Shown one piece after another: positions 18,291 to 27,086 of a stretch of DNA of 64,000 nt. Both the position numbers and the translations under genes were made by a program. Positions within the stretch are counted from its first letter, which is position 1, and each line of letters begins with the position of its first letter. Where the stretch lies: contig CP073743.1 in the NCBI GenBank assembly GCA_024397935.1, positions 186,001 to 250,000 on the forward strand, in the 5' to 3' direction. The notes beneath the pieces are model-generated. The model was not told the DNA's origin. It searched no databases and saw nothing but the letters and a program-made list of their open reading frames with translations. The DNA comes from a bacterium SCSIO 12844 (lineage in GTDB: Bacteria > Pseudomonadota > Gammaproteobacteria > Francisellales > Francisellaceae).

Positions 18291-19063
18291 TGAAATATAT
18301 AAATTATATTTGGCGTTTATTTGCAACTGCATTTGCATTTGGTGTATTTGGTATCGGTGCATTAGTTTTAGCATATTTAACGATCCCTTTGATTATTATA
18401 TGCTCGCCTAAAAATAAAAGAAAATATAAAGTCCAACATGCAATTTCAGTTAATTTTCGTTTATTTGTTTTATTAATGCAAACACTAGGATTAGCAAAAT
18501 TTAGTTTTGAAAGTAAAGAGAAATTATTATCAGATCAATCAACATTATTCATTGCCAATCATCCATCATTAATTGATTATGTTGTCATTACATCTGAATT
18601 AAGTAGTTGTGATAATATTGTTAAATCAGAGCTTTGGAATAATTTTTTTGTCAAACGAGTTATTCAGGCAGCAGGTTATATCGCGAATGAACAAAATGAA
18701 GATACTTTTAATAATTTGCGTTTGAGCTTGGCTTATGGCAATAACGTATTATTATTTCCTGAAGGTACTCGTAGTGTTGTCAATCAGCCAATTCAGTTAA
18801 AGCGAGGCGCCGCCCAAATTGCGATTCGCTTAGATGTGCCAATTCGTTTAATTTATATTACCTGTCAACCAAGAACACTAACAAAAGAGCTTAAGTGGTA
18901 CCAAATTCCGGATAGATGTGTAAACTTTAAAGTAGTTGTTGGTGAAAAAATTAACCCACAAACATTTTTAAATGATGCTAATCAGCTGCCGTCATTAGCA
19001 GCACGGCGCTTAACAAGGTATTTAGAAGAAAAATTAACAGAAGGTAGTTTAAGCAATGAGTGA
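18290..19063 (+). CDS. apeD: ApeD-like 1-acyl-glycerol-phosphate acyltransferase family protein
   Basis: A 257-residue PlsC-family acyltransferase with a membrane anchor (about 7-35). The catalytic NHPSLIDYV (NHx4D motif) and substrate-binding FPEGTRS are intact. In aryl polyene clusters an enzyme of this type helps load or transfer the polyene chain to a lipid anchor. The ATG at 18290 overlaps the apeC stop; an alternative at 18272 would overlap apeC by 19 bp. The 3' end overlaps apeE by 8 bp. Confidence 0.85.
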   Translation: MKYINYIWRLFATAFAFGVFGIGALVLAYLTIPLIIICSPKNKRKYKVQHAISVNFRLFVLLMQTLGLAKFSFESKEKLLSDQSTLFIANHPSLIDYVVITSELSSCDNIVKSELWNNFFVKRVIQAAGYIANEQNEDTFNNLRLSLAYGNNVLLFPEGTRSVVNQPIQLKRGAAQIAIRLDVPIRLIYITCQPRTLTKELKWYQIPDRCVNFKVVVGEKINPQTFLNDANQLPSLAARRLTRYLEEKLTEGSLSNE

Positions 19064-19331
19064 ATTTGAAGATGAAATTAAACAGATGGTTATTGATGTA
19101 TTAAACCTTGAAGATTTAACACCTGAGGATATTCAAGCAGATCAACCATTATTTGGTGATGATGATAATGGTTTGGGTCTTGATTCTATCGATGCTTTAG
19201 AATTAGGTGTTGCCATTAAAAAACGCTATAATATAACGATAGATTCAGATAATGAAGCAACGAAAAAGCACTTTGAAAATATACATAATTTAGCTGTGTT
19301 TATTTTAAATAATAAAGCGGAAGTAAAATAA
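19056..19331 (+). CDS. apeE: Acyl carrier protein, ApeE type
   Basis: A 91-residue acidic acyl carrier protein. The phosphopantetheine serine lies in GLGLDSIDALEL (about residue 47). It would carry the growing polyene chain in the cytoplasm. It overlaps apeD by 8 bp and its stop overlaps the apeF start by 1 bp, so translation is coupled. Assignment to ApeE rather than ApeF rests on order. Confidence 0.88.
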   Translation: MSEFEDEIKQMVIDVLNLEDLTPEDIQADQPLFGDDDNGLGLDSIDALELGVAIKKRYNITIDSDNEATKKHFENIHNLAVFILNNKAEVK

Positions 19332-19588
19332 TGATTTATACTCAAGAGCAGATTTTTAACGAACTAAAAAAAATGTTTGAAAAGCTCTTTGAAATAGAGC
19401 CAGAAGATGTAACATTAGAATCACGTTTATATGAAGATTTAGACTTAGATTCAATTGATGCAGTAGATTTAATTGTTCAATTGCAAGAAGTAACAAAAAG
19501 AAAGTTTAACCCTGAAGAATTCAAATCAGTTAGAACGGTTGCAGATGTAGTTAGTGTAATTGAGCAGGTTTTATCAGAAGATGCTTAA
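19331..19588 (+). CDS. apeF: Acyl carrier protein, ApeF type
   Basis: An 85-residue acyl carrier protein with the attachment serine in LDLDSIDAVDLIV. Two adjacent carrier proteins are a hallmark of aryl polyene clusters; one is thought to take the aryl starter and the other the elongating chain. It starts on the stop codon of apeE (TAATG). Confidence 0.88.
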   Translation: MIYTQEQIFNELKKMFEKLFEIEPEDVTLESRLYEDLDLDSIDAVDLIVQLQEVTKRKFNPEEFKSVRTVADVVSVIEQVLSEDA

Positions 19589-19600
19589 GAATCAAAATAA

Positions 19601-20182
19601 ATGAAACAATTAATCCGATTGATTATAGGCTTATTATTAATAGCTTATCCTTTTATTATTTATTTTGGCTTAAGCTTATTTACATTGCGTTATTTAATTA
19701 TCATTCTTGGATTTATTTTTGTATTAAGATTATTTTTAATGAATTGGCTTAATCAAAAAGCACAATTTACATTATCTAGTATGATGATTATTCTTATGGT
19801 TGTTAGTGGCTTAATGCTATGTTTATTTGCTTTGATTTTTGATAGTCATTACTGGATTTTATTATATCCATTTTTTGTTAATGTTTTATTATTTTTGATT
19901 TTTTTGTATTCTTTTATTTTTCCACCGACGATGATTGAACGTTTTGCCTCTGTCATTGATAAACAGCCATTTCCAAAAGAAGCGATTACTTATATGCGCA
20001 AGGTAACTTTAGTATGGATGGTCTTTTTCATTATCAATGGTTTGATAGCGATAGTTACAGCACTATTTACCTCAATGAAAATTTGGACATTATATAATGG
20101 CCTGATAGCTTATATTTTAATTGGCTTAATTTTTATTGTTGAATATATGATTCGTTTAAACGTAAAACGAAAGTTAAGCTAA
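19601..20182 (+). CDS. apeG: ApeG-like integral membrane protein (COG4648 type)
   Basis: A 193-residue inner-membrane protein with about six hydrophobic helices and the segment FPPTMIERFASVIDKQPFP, followed by EAITYMRKVTLVWMVFFI, typical of the COG4648 family found in aryl polyene clusters. No enzymatic motif is seen and the role is unknown. It lies 12 bp after apeF and 11 bp before apeH. Confidence 0.82.
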   Translation: MKQLIRLIIGLLLIAYPFIIYFGLSLFTLRYLIIILGFIFVLRLFLMNWLNQKAQFTLSSMMIILMVVSGLMLCLFALIFDSHYWILLYPFFVNVLLFLIFLYSFIFPPTMIERFASVIDKQPFPKEAITYMRKVTLVWMVFFIINGLIAIVTALFTSMKIWTLYNGLIAYILIGLIFIVEYMIRLNVKRKLS

Positions 20183-20193
20183 GTGAAATTTTA

Positions 20194-21546
20194 ATGGCTC
20201 GAGATAAAACATGTAATTTAATGACGCTATTAAAAACAATGTATCTTAAGCAGCGTAATTTATTTATCGTCGATGATCAATTGATTCAAGCCAATGAGTT
20301 TTTAACAGCGGTTATGATAAGAAAAGAGCAATTACTTACTCAAAAGCAAGTGTATTGGGCGATTTGCTCTCAAGAGTCATTATATTTTGTCATTGATTTA
20401 TTTAGTGTGTTATTGGCTAAGAAAATACCAGTACTATTACCGAATGCTCTAACTGGTACGCTGTCAGATTTAAGTGAGCATTATGATGGTATCTTAAGTG
20501 ATAAGGATCATGAACAAAGTGCAGATAATCAACAATTAATTCTAAACGATAAAAAACTGAATATCGATCAGTTAACATTAGATGCTAAACAGACGATGAT
20601 TTTATTTACCTCAGGTTCAAGTGGTAAGCCTAAAAAAATTATACGTACATTGGCTAATATGAATGAAGAGTTAAATGCGATTGAAAAAGCATTCGGTTGT
20701 CTTGTTATTGATTGTGTTTTTTATAGCAGTGTTTTACCACAACATTTGTATGGATTAACATTTTATATTCTATGGCCTTTGATAACAGGTCGCTTAATTG
20801 CAACAAAGCGAATTAATTATCCAGAGCAGCTAGATCCTTACCTTGATAAAAAAACTGTTTTTATCTCATCACCTGGCTTATTATCTAGGATGACGGCATC
20901 AGTTAATCTATTAGAGAAGTTAGTTATATTATCTTCAGGGGGGGCTTTAGCTTATCCAGATGCCCAAATGATTAAAAAATTAATGGGTATTGATGTTATT
21001 GAGATTTTTGGCAGTAGTGAAACAGGGGCAATTGCTTATCGATGCCAATTAAAAAATCCTCTATGGCAAGTATTTAAAGATGTTAAAATTAGTCAAGATC
21101 AACAAGGTGCTTTACTTGTTGAGTCGCCATTTTTTATGCAGTATAAAAATGATGCCTTTGTTATGAATGATCAGGTTAAACTAGTTGATCAGAATTATTT
21201 TCAACTATTAGGTAGGTTAGATAGAATTGTTAAAGTTGAAAGTAAACGTCTGTCTTTAGATGCAATGGAGCAAAAGCTTAAGTTATCTGAGTTAGTGGCA
21301 GATTGTTATTGTTTGATTTTAGAGTCATATAGACAATTTACTGCTGTTGTAATTGTCTTATCTAACGTAGGTAAATTAAAATTAGAAGCGAATGGCAAAC
21401 GTGCTATTAATGATCAGCTAAAACAATATTTGAGTAATTATTTTGATGCAGTTTTAATTCCAAAAAAATTTCGTTATGTTAAAAAGATACCAATTAACAG
21501 TCAAAGTAAGATATTGCTAAATGAAATTAAGCAGTTATTTGATTGA
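20194..21546 (+). CDS. apeH: ApeH-like AMP-dependent acyl-ACP ligase
   Basis: A 450-residue adenylate-forming enzyme. The P-loop-like motif is LFTSGSSGKPKKI (about 140), followed by IFGSSETGAIAYR (about 270) and LLGRLDRIVKVESKRL (about 345). The catalytic lysine near the end is plausible in INSQSKILLNE. It is shorter than typical acyl-CoA synthetases, as expected for ApeH, which activates the 4-hydroxybenzoate-type starter and loads it on a carrier protein. The stop overlaps apeI (TGATG). Confidence 0.85.
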   Translation: MARDKTCNLMTLLKTMYLKQRNLFIVDDQLIQANEFLTAVMIRKEQLLTQKQVYWAICSQESLYFVIDLFSVLLAKKIPVLLPNALTGTLSDLSEHYDGILSDKDHEQSADNQQLILNDKKLNIDQLTLDAKQTMILFTSGSSGKPKKIIRTLANMNEELNAIEKAFGCLVIDCVFYSSVLPQHLYGLTFYILWPLITGRLIATKRINYPEQLDPYLDKKTVFISSPGLLSRMTASVNLLEKLVILSSGGALAYPDAQMIKKLMGIDVIEIFGSSETGAIAYRCQLKNPLWQVFKDVKISQDQQGALLVESPFFMQYKNDAFVMNDQVKLVDQNYFQLLGRLDRIVKVESKRLSLDAMEQKLKLSELVADCYCLILESYRQFTAVVIVLSNVGKLKLEANGKRAINDQLKQYLSNYFDAVLIPKKFRYVKKIPINSQSKILLNEIKQLFD

Positions 21547-21947
21547 TGAAAAAAGGCATTTATATGGATGATAAAAACAAAGCACTTGATATGAAAGTGC
21601 TAAAAAAGTTTGAGCTTATAGTTTGTCAAACTCAAAAATCGGACTATGTATTAATAGATTTTTATATACCTGAGAACCTGGTATATTTTAAAGGACATTT
21701 TGACAGTTGCCCAATTTTACCTGGTGTTGCGCAACTAGATTTAGCAATCCATTATGCATGTGAGTATTTTGGTTTGCAACGAGCAGATATATCAGCAGTT
21801 GATGCGATGAAATTTATGAAAGTGATTAAACCTAAAACGCATATCACACTTGAATTAATGATTAAAAATGAGATGCTCATCTTTAAATATTTAAAAGATA
21901 ATGTGGCTTATTCATCAGGCAAAATCCGGCTTCAGAGGGATTTATGA
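21546..21947 (+). CDS. apeI: ApeI-like hot-dog dehydratase
   Basis: A 133-residue FabA/FabZ-like hot-dog protein. FKGHFDSCPILPGVAQLD holds the catalytic His and the proline-rich turn. In the characterised system ApeI acts as a heterodimer with a second dehydratase, ApeP, which is missing here. ATG at 21546 is coupled to the apeH stop; ATG at 21564, after AAAGG, is a good alternative. The 3' end overlaps the next start (ATGA). Confidence 0.82.
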   Translation: MKKGIYMDDKNKALDMKVLKKFELIVCQTQKSDYVLIDFYIPENLVYFKGHFDSCPILPGVAQLDLAIHYACEYFGLQRADISAVDAMKFMKVIKPKTHITLELMIKNEMLIFKYLKDNVAYSSGKIRLQRDL

Positions 21948-22681
21948 GCTATAAGCTTTGCATAGTGGTTCCAAATTATAATCACAGTAATCGTTTGATG
22001 AGTTTATTTGATGCATTAAGCCAATATAATTTGCCTTGCATTTTAGTTGATGATGGTAGTAATTTCATAACTAAAAAAATCATTCAGCAAGTATTACAAA
22101 GGCATCATTTTATTGAGCTAGTTACCTTGGCTGATAATTCTGGTAAGGGTGTTGCTGTGTGTGTAGGATTTAAACGTGCATTTGAACGAGGGTTTTCTCA
22201 TGCATTGCAAATTGATGCTGATTATCAGCATAATGTAGAGGATATTAGATCCTTTATAAATTTAAGTAACCAACATCCAAATACTTTAATCTCAGGTTAT
22301 CCTATTTATGATCAAAGTGCGCCTAAAAGTAGAGTCTATGGTAGAAAAATAACGAACTTTTGGGTAGCAATAGAGACATTAAGTTTAGATATTGTTGAAA
22401 GTATGTGTGGCTTTCGTATCTACCCATTAAAAGAGACGATGGTCTTATTATCAAATATTACATTACCTCAAAGAATGGCATTTGATATTGCGGTTATTGT
22501 AAGACTTTATTGGCAAGATGTGCCAGTTAAATTTATCCCAACAAAGGTGATTTACCCTACAGATGGTAGTTCACATTTTAAAGTTTTAAAAGATAATATC
22601 AAAATTTCATTAACGCATAGCCGGTTATTTTTTGCTATGCTCATACGATTACCGAAATTATTATTAAGGAAGTTCAAGTAG
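21944..22681 (+). CDS. Family 2 glycosyltransferase, ApeJ N-terminal part
   Basis: A 245-residue GT-A enzyme. VVPNYNHSNRL at the start, LVDDGSN and QIDADYQHN give the nucleotide-sugar binding acids. In E. coli-type clusters the homologous domain is fused to the acyltransferase that follows; here they are separate genes sharing one base (TAGTG). It likely adds a sugar during assembly of the polyene lipid. It overlaps apeI by 4 bp. Confidence 0.8.
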   Translation: MSYKLCIVVPNYNHSNRLMSLFDALSQYNLPCILVDDGSNFITKKIIQQVLQRHHFIELVTLADNSGKGVAVCVGFKRAFERGFSHALQIDADYQHNVEDIRSFINLSNQHPNTLISGYPIYDQSAPKSRVYGRKITNFWVAIETLSLDIVESMCGFRIYPLKETMVLLSNITLPQRMAFDIAVIVRLYWQDVPVKFIPTKVIYPTDGSSHFKVLKDNIKISLTHSRLFFAMLIRLPKLLLRKFK

Positions 22682-23595
22682 TGACTCCTCATTGGTCGCA
22701 GATTAAGGAAAAAGGCAGTTTTTTTGGGTTGAAAATACTGCTTTTTTCTTATCGTTTGTTAGGGTTTTATCTAACTTATACTTTAATGCTACCTGTCATG
22801 GTTTACTATTATGCATTGGCAAAAAATGCAAGAGATGCTTCTGGCAAATATTTAGCCTATTTAACAGCAAATAATCAACGTAGACTCAGCTGCTTTAAAC
22901 ATTTTTTAAGTTTTGGAGGGCATTTAATTGATAAATTTGCTGTCTGGTCAGGTAAAATCAAAGTTGATCAAGTGGATTTTGCAAATGCAAATGTCTTTTT
23001 AGAGCAGCTAAAAGCTAAAAAAGGTGGCATCATATTAACGGCACACTTAGGTAATATTGAAATTGCAAGAGCATTAAGTGGTATTGCATCCGGTGCTAAA
23101 ATTAATGCATTGGTATTTAGCCAACATGCGTTGAAATTTAACCAAGTGCTACAGTCAATTAATACAGCTTTTGATCTTAATTTAATTCACTTACAATCAA
23201 CAGATATTAAATTAGCAATTGAGTTAAAAGAAAAAATAGATCAAGGCGAATTTATTGTCATTGCTGCAGATCGAACCTCCATTAGTGATGCAACTCGTTC
23301 AGTTGAGGCTTGTTTTTTAGATCATAAAGCTTACTTTCCAGAAGGTGCGTTTATTTTGGCACATTTATTAAAAGCGCCTACCTATATGATGCTTTGTTTG
23401 AAAAAGCCCAATCGAAATTTTGAAATTATTTATGAAAAGTTCGCCGAAACAGTCGACTTATCACGAAAAAATAGAGCAGACAATTTAAAAATTTATGCGC
23501 AAAAGTATAGTGACTTTCTGATGAAATACTGTGATAAATATCCTTATCAGTGGTTTAATTTTTATGATTTTTGGGCAAAACCTAAGCGTAAGTAA
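22681..23595 (+). CDS. LpxL/HtrB-like acyltransferase, ApeJ C-terminal part
   Basis: A 304-residue lysophospholipid acyltransferase-like protein with an N-terminal membrane segment (about 15-45). The catalytic His lies in ILTAHLGNIEIARAL and the second block is FIVIAADRTS, both characteristic of LpxL-type enzymes. It starts at GTG 22681, overlapping the glycosyltransferase stop by one base, and corresponds to the second half of fused ApeJ. Confidence 0.8.
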   Translation: MTPHWSQIKEKGSFFGLKILLFSYRLLGFYLTYTLMLPVMVYYYALAKNARDASGKYLAYLTANNQRRLSCFKHFLSFGGHLIDKFAVWSGKIKVDQVDFANANVFLEQLKAKKGGIILTAHLGNIEIARALSGIASGAKINALVFSQHALKFNQVLQSINTAFDLNLIHLQSTDIKLAIELKEKIDQGEFIVIAADRTSISDATRSVEACFLDHKAYFPEGAFILAHLLKAPTYMMLCLKKPNRNFEIIYEKFAETVDLSRKNRADNLKIYAQKYSDFLMKYCDKYPYQWFNFYDFWAKPKRK

Positions 23596-23608
23596 AAGGT
23601 AAGGTGTT

Positions 23609-24052
23609 ATGATAAATAAATCTAAGCGTAATGCAGTACTTTCTGAAACAACAGAATTAGAAGTTCCTTTTTTTGATGTTGATTCTATGCGTATTGTTTG
23701 GCATGGTAATTATATTAAATATTTTGAGATTGCACGCTGTCGTCTTTTGGATAAATTGGGATATAATTATGTTGATATGGAAAATGAAGGCTTAATTTGG
23801 CCTGTGATTGATATTAGAGTGAAGTATATAAAGCCGATTTACTTTAAGCAGGTCATTTTGATTGATGCATTTATTGTTGAATATGAAAATAGATTAAAAA
23901 TTCAGTATATTATTTATGATAAACAAACAGGTGATAAATTGACGAAAGCCTATAGTATCCAAATCGCTGTCAATGGTGACACTTCAGAGATGTATTATCA
24001 ATCACCACAGCATATTATTGATAAATTTACTCAGTTAAAAGGATCGGCTTAA
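23609..24052 (+). CDS. apeK: Acyl-CoA thioesterase, ApeK-like
   Basis: A 147-residue 4-hydroxybenzoyl-CoA thioesterase/YbgC-type hot-dog enzyme. VPFFDVDSMRIVWHGNYI holds the catalytic Asp and is followed by KYFEIARCRLL. It would release or edit acyl chains on carrier proteins or CoA. Its stop overlaps the apeL start by one base. Confidence 0.84.
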   Translation: MINKSKRNAVLSETTELEVPFFDVDSMRIVWHGNYIKYFEIARCRLLDKLGYNYVDMENEGLIWPVIDIRVKYIKPIYFKQVILIDAFIVEYENRLKIQYIIYDKQTGDKLTKAYSIQIAVNGDTSEMYYQSPQHIIDKFTQLKGSA

Positions 24053-24684
24053 TGAAGCATGTATATGTTATTTTAAATTATTTTGTATCAAAACTATATT
24101 TGATTATGATGGGCTTATGTTTGTTACTAAATATAGGCTATTCAACAGATATTAATCATTTAAGTGAAAATGAATTAAAAGTATTTAATACAGTAAAAAC
24201 AACATTGGCGAATCAAAAGAAAGTCACTGGTGATTTTAAACAGATACGTAAAATTGCTTTATTATCAAAGCCTTTAATATCAAGCGGCCAGTTTGAGTTA
24301 TCGAAAACCAACGGCCTTAAGTGGTATCAGCTAAAACCTTTTCAATCAACATTAATCGTAACTGATACTAGAATTAGCCAAACGATTGCGGATAATCCAC
24401 CGACAGTTATTGATAAGAAAGATCAACCAATCGTTTTTGCATTTACGCATATTTTTCTGTCATTATTTCAAGGAGATATTGAATTAGTTAAATCTTACTT
24501 TAAAATTGATTTTCAAGGTAAAAGTGATAATTGGCAAGTTAAGTTAGTACCGATTGCTTCACCACTGGATAAGGCGATAGAAAGTATTACTGTTACAGGC
24601 GGCAACTATGTATCATTTATTGAGGTCAATCAGCCTCAAGGAGACCAGATGAAAATTTATTTCTCAAATATTAAAGAAAAGTAG
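24052..24684 (+). CDS. apeL: LolA-like periplasmic carrier, ApeL-like
   Basis: A 210-residue exported protein with a long N-terminal hydrophobic segment (to about residue 32) and a LolA/LolB-like half-barrel: QKKVTGDFKQIRKI, SSGQFELSKTNGLKWY and SPLDKAIESITVTGG. ApeL is believed to ferry the polyene lipid across the periplasm after export by ApeM, in analogy to LolA for lipoproteins. It lies directly upstream of apeM. Confidence 0.84.
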   Translation: MKHVYVILNYFVSKLYLIMMGLCLLLNIGYSTDINHLSENELKVFNTVKTTLANQKKVTGDFKQIRKIALLSKPLISSGQFELSKTNGLKWYQLKPFQSTLIVTDTRISQTIADNPPTVIDKKDQPIVFAFTHIFLSLFQGDIELVKSYFKIDFQGKSDNWQVKLVPIASPLDKAIESITVTGGNYVSFIEVNQPQGDQMKIYFSNIKEK

Positions 24685-24688
24685 CTTG

Positions 24689-27031
24689 ATGATGAAGTAT
24701 GCGAAATTGCGTTTTTTTTTATGGTTGCTTCTCAGTGTTATTTTGTGCACTTCATTTGCAGTGACGTTGATTATTAGAGGTTTTCCAGTTAATGCCAATA
24801 TATTGGATTTATTACCAGAGACTGATCAATCACCCATTGTTAAAAAGGCAACTGAGCACTTATCAGCAACACTTGGCGATCAAATTATTTTCTTAGTTGG
24901 TAATAAAGATCAAAAAGCAGCTTATCAAGCGGCTGATCAATTGACAAAGCTGCTTGCTAAAGAGCAATTATTTGCAAAGATTAACAATGAAATTACAGCC
25001 GATACACAAAAAGCGTGGGGTAGTTTATTTTACCCACATAGATTATCTCTTTTATCGACTACAGATTATAAACTATTGGCTAATAACCAAGTTAAAAAAA
25101 TTCAAACCAGTGCATTAGCCAAGCTATATAGCCCCATTGGGATTACATCAACTGGTTTACTTGAAAATGACCCTTATTTTCTATTTCAGAATTACTTAAC
25201 TCAATTGGTAAGACCAACGTCAAATTTAAATTTATATAATGATCATTTGATGGCTTATTATCAAGGTAAGTGGTATAGCTTTCTTACAGCTAAATTAAAG
25301 GAAAGTGGCTTTTCACTTACCTTTCAAGATAAGGTAATTGAACAAATTGATCAAGCACAAGATGAAATTATCAAGCAATACCCAAATACGGAGATATTAA
25401 AAACAGGTACTTTATTTTATGCCAAAGCCGGTGCACAAGAGGCACAACATGATATTTCTGTAATTGGACTTGGCTCAATCATTGGTGTTATTTTACTTGT
25501 ATTAATTACCTTTCGTTCTTTATCACCTTTGTTTTATACTTTATTTTCAGCGGCTATTGGCTTTATCAGTGCCTTTATGGTGACGTATTGGGTATTTGGC
25601 TCAGTATATTTATTTACCTTGGTTTTTGGCGCAAGCTTGATTGGTATTTCAGTTGATTATGCATTTTTTTATTATGCAGAATGGTTATTAGGTGGTAAAA
25701 ACTGGAAGGTTTTAGAGGGGTTAAAGCGAATCTTGCCTGGTATTACTTTGGGATTAATTAATATTATTTTAGCTTATTTAATTATTTCACTAGCACCTTT
25801 TCCTGGGCTTAGGCAGTTAGCTTTATTTGCAATTGTTGGGCTATTTATGGCTTATTTAACGGTTGTCTGTGCATTTCCATTAATGTTAAAAGCAAAGAAA
25901 AAAACTTATACGCCTTGGATATTGAAAGTATCTAATCTTTATTTACGCCTATGGCAAAAAATACCACTAAGTATTATTTATTTAGTTTTTATCCTTATCA
26001 TTATCATATCAGCTTTTGGTATTTATCAGCTTAAAGCTAATGATGATGTAAAAGCATTGGAGCATATGCCAAGTCAATTAGTCAAAAATGAACATAAGCT
26101 TAAAACGATTATTGGGAATCATACTGGATTAAGTTTTATCGTTGTTAGTGGCGTGACAAGATTTGAAGTGATTCAACGAGAAAAAAATATTACTAATGTC
26201 ATAAAAGCACAATTTCCAGATATAAAAAAACCACTACTTGCCATTAGTCAATATATCCCAACCAAAGCACAGCAAGAGGCAAATTACCGTTTGGTTCAGA
26301 AAAAGTTAATGGGTAAAACATTAGTTAATTATTTAAAAAGTATTGGTATAGAGACAAAAAAAGCACAAGAAATTGCACATAAACTATCAAAAATGCCATT
26401 TGATCCATTAACGGTTAAAGATTGGCTTGAATCTCCAGCATCTGATCAATTGGAGTTTTTATGGCTAGGTAAAACAGATCACCTTCATGCATCAATGATG
26501 TTAATATCTGATCAAATCGGTTATAAAAAATTAGCAAATTTATTAAAAGTATATCCCTATGCTGAAGTAGTTAATCAAGCAAAAGATATCTCTAATGTAT
26601 TTAAAACGTATCGTGAGCGCTTAAGTTGGTTATTAGGCTGTGTGTTTGTATTATTGTTTTTATTGTTATTTGCACGTTATGGTATTAAAAAGGCGATCAG
26701 TTATATTCTAGTGCCATTAGCCTCTGCAAGTTTAGGTTTAGCTGTTTTAGGCTTATTTAGTGTGCCATTAACCTTATTTAATATTTTGGCAATGATTTTG
26801 GTATTAGGGATTGCTGTTGATTATATTTTATTTTTTGCAGAAACACATGCAAGCTATCAAAGTACGATGCTTGCTGTGATGCTTTCGGCGATTACAACGG
26901 TATTGTCTTTTGGCCTTTTGGCTTTTAGTTCAACCCCTGTGGTACATTACTTTGGTTTAAGTGTTTTTGTCGGTATTGCTTGTGCGTTTTTATTATCACC
27001 TGTAGTGGTTGCATTAGCAAAACGAGAGTAA
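24689..27031 (+). CDS. apeM: MMPL/RND-family exporter, ApeM-like
   Basis: A 780-residue inner-membrane protein with about 12 helices in two repeats, each with a large periplasmic loop after the first helix. ISVDYAFFYYAEW (first half) and GIAVDYILFFAETH (second half) are the paired Asp-containing motifs used for proton coupling in RND/MMPL transporters. It should export the aryl polyene lipid intermediate. ATG 24689 and 24692 are both possible; TTG 24686 is unlikely. The cluster ends here. Confidence 0.86.
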   Translation: MMKYAKLRFFLWLLLSVILCTSFAVTLIIRGFPVNANILDLLPETDQSPIVKKATEHLSATLGDQIIFLVGNKDQKAAYQAADQLTKLLAKEQLFAKINNEITADTQKAWGSLFYPHRLSLLSTTDYKLLANNQVKKIQTSALAKLYSPIGITSTGLLENDPYFLFQNYLTQLVRPTSNLNLYNDHLMAYYQGKWYSFLTAKLKESGFSLTFQDKVIEQIDQAQDEIIKQYPNTEILKTGTLFYAKAGAQEAQHDISVIGLGSIIGVILLVLITFRSLSPLFYTLFSAAIGFISAFMVTYWVFGSVYLFTLVFGASLIGISVDYAFFYYAEWLLGGKNWKVLEGLKRILPGITLGLINIILAYLIISLAPFPGLRQLALFAIVGLFMAYLTVVCAFPLMLKAKKKTYTPWILKVSNLYLRLWQKIPLSIIYLVFILIIIISAFGIYQLKANDDVKALEHMPSQLVKNEHKLKTIIGNHTGLSFIVVSGVTRFEVIQREKNITNVIKAQFPDIKKPLLAISQYIPTKAQQEANYRLVQKKLMGKTLVNYLKSIGIETKKAQEIAHKLSKMPFDPLTVKDWLESPASDQLEFLWLGKTDHLHASMMLISDQIGYKKLANLLKVYPYAEVVNQAKDISNVFKTYRERLSWLLGCVFVLLFLLLFARYGIKKAISYILVPLASASLGLAVLGLFSVPLTLFNILAMILVLGIAVDYILFFAETHASYQSTMLAVMLSAITTVLSFGLLAFSSTPVVHYFGLSVFVGIACAFLLSPVVVALAKRE

Positions 27032-27086
27032 ATTCATAAAAATGGTATAAATTCTGCTCAATAAATATTTATTCAACTTTTTTTAT

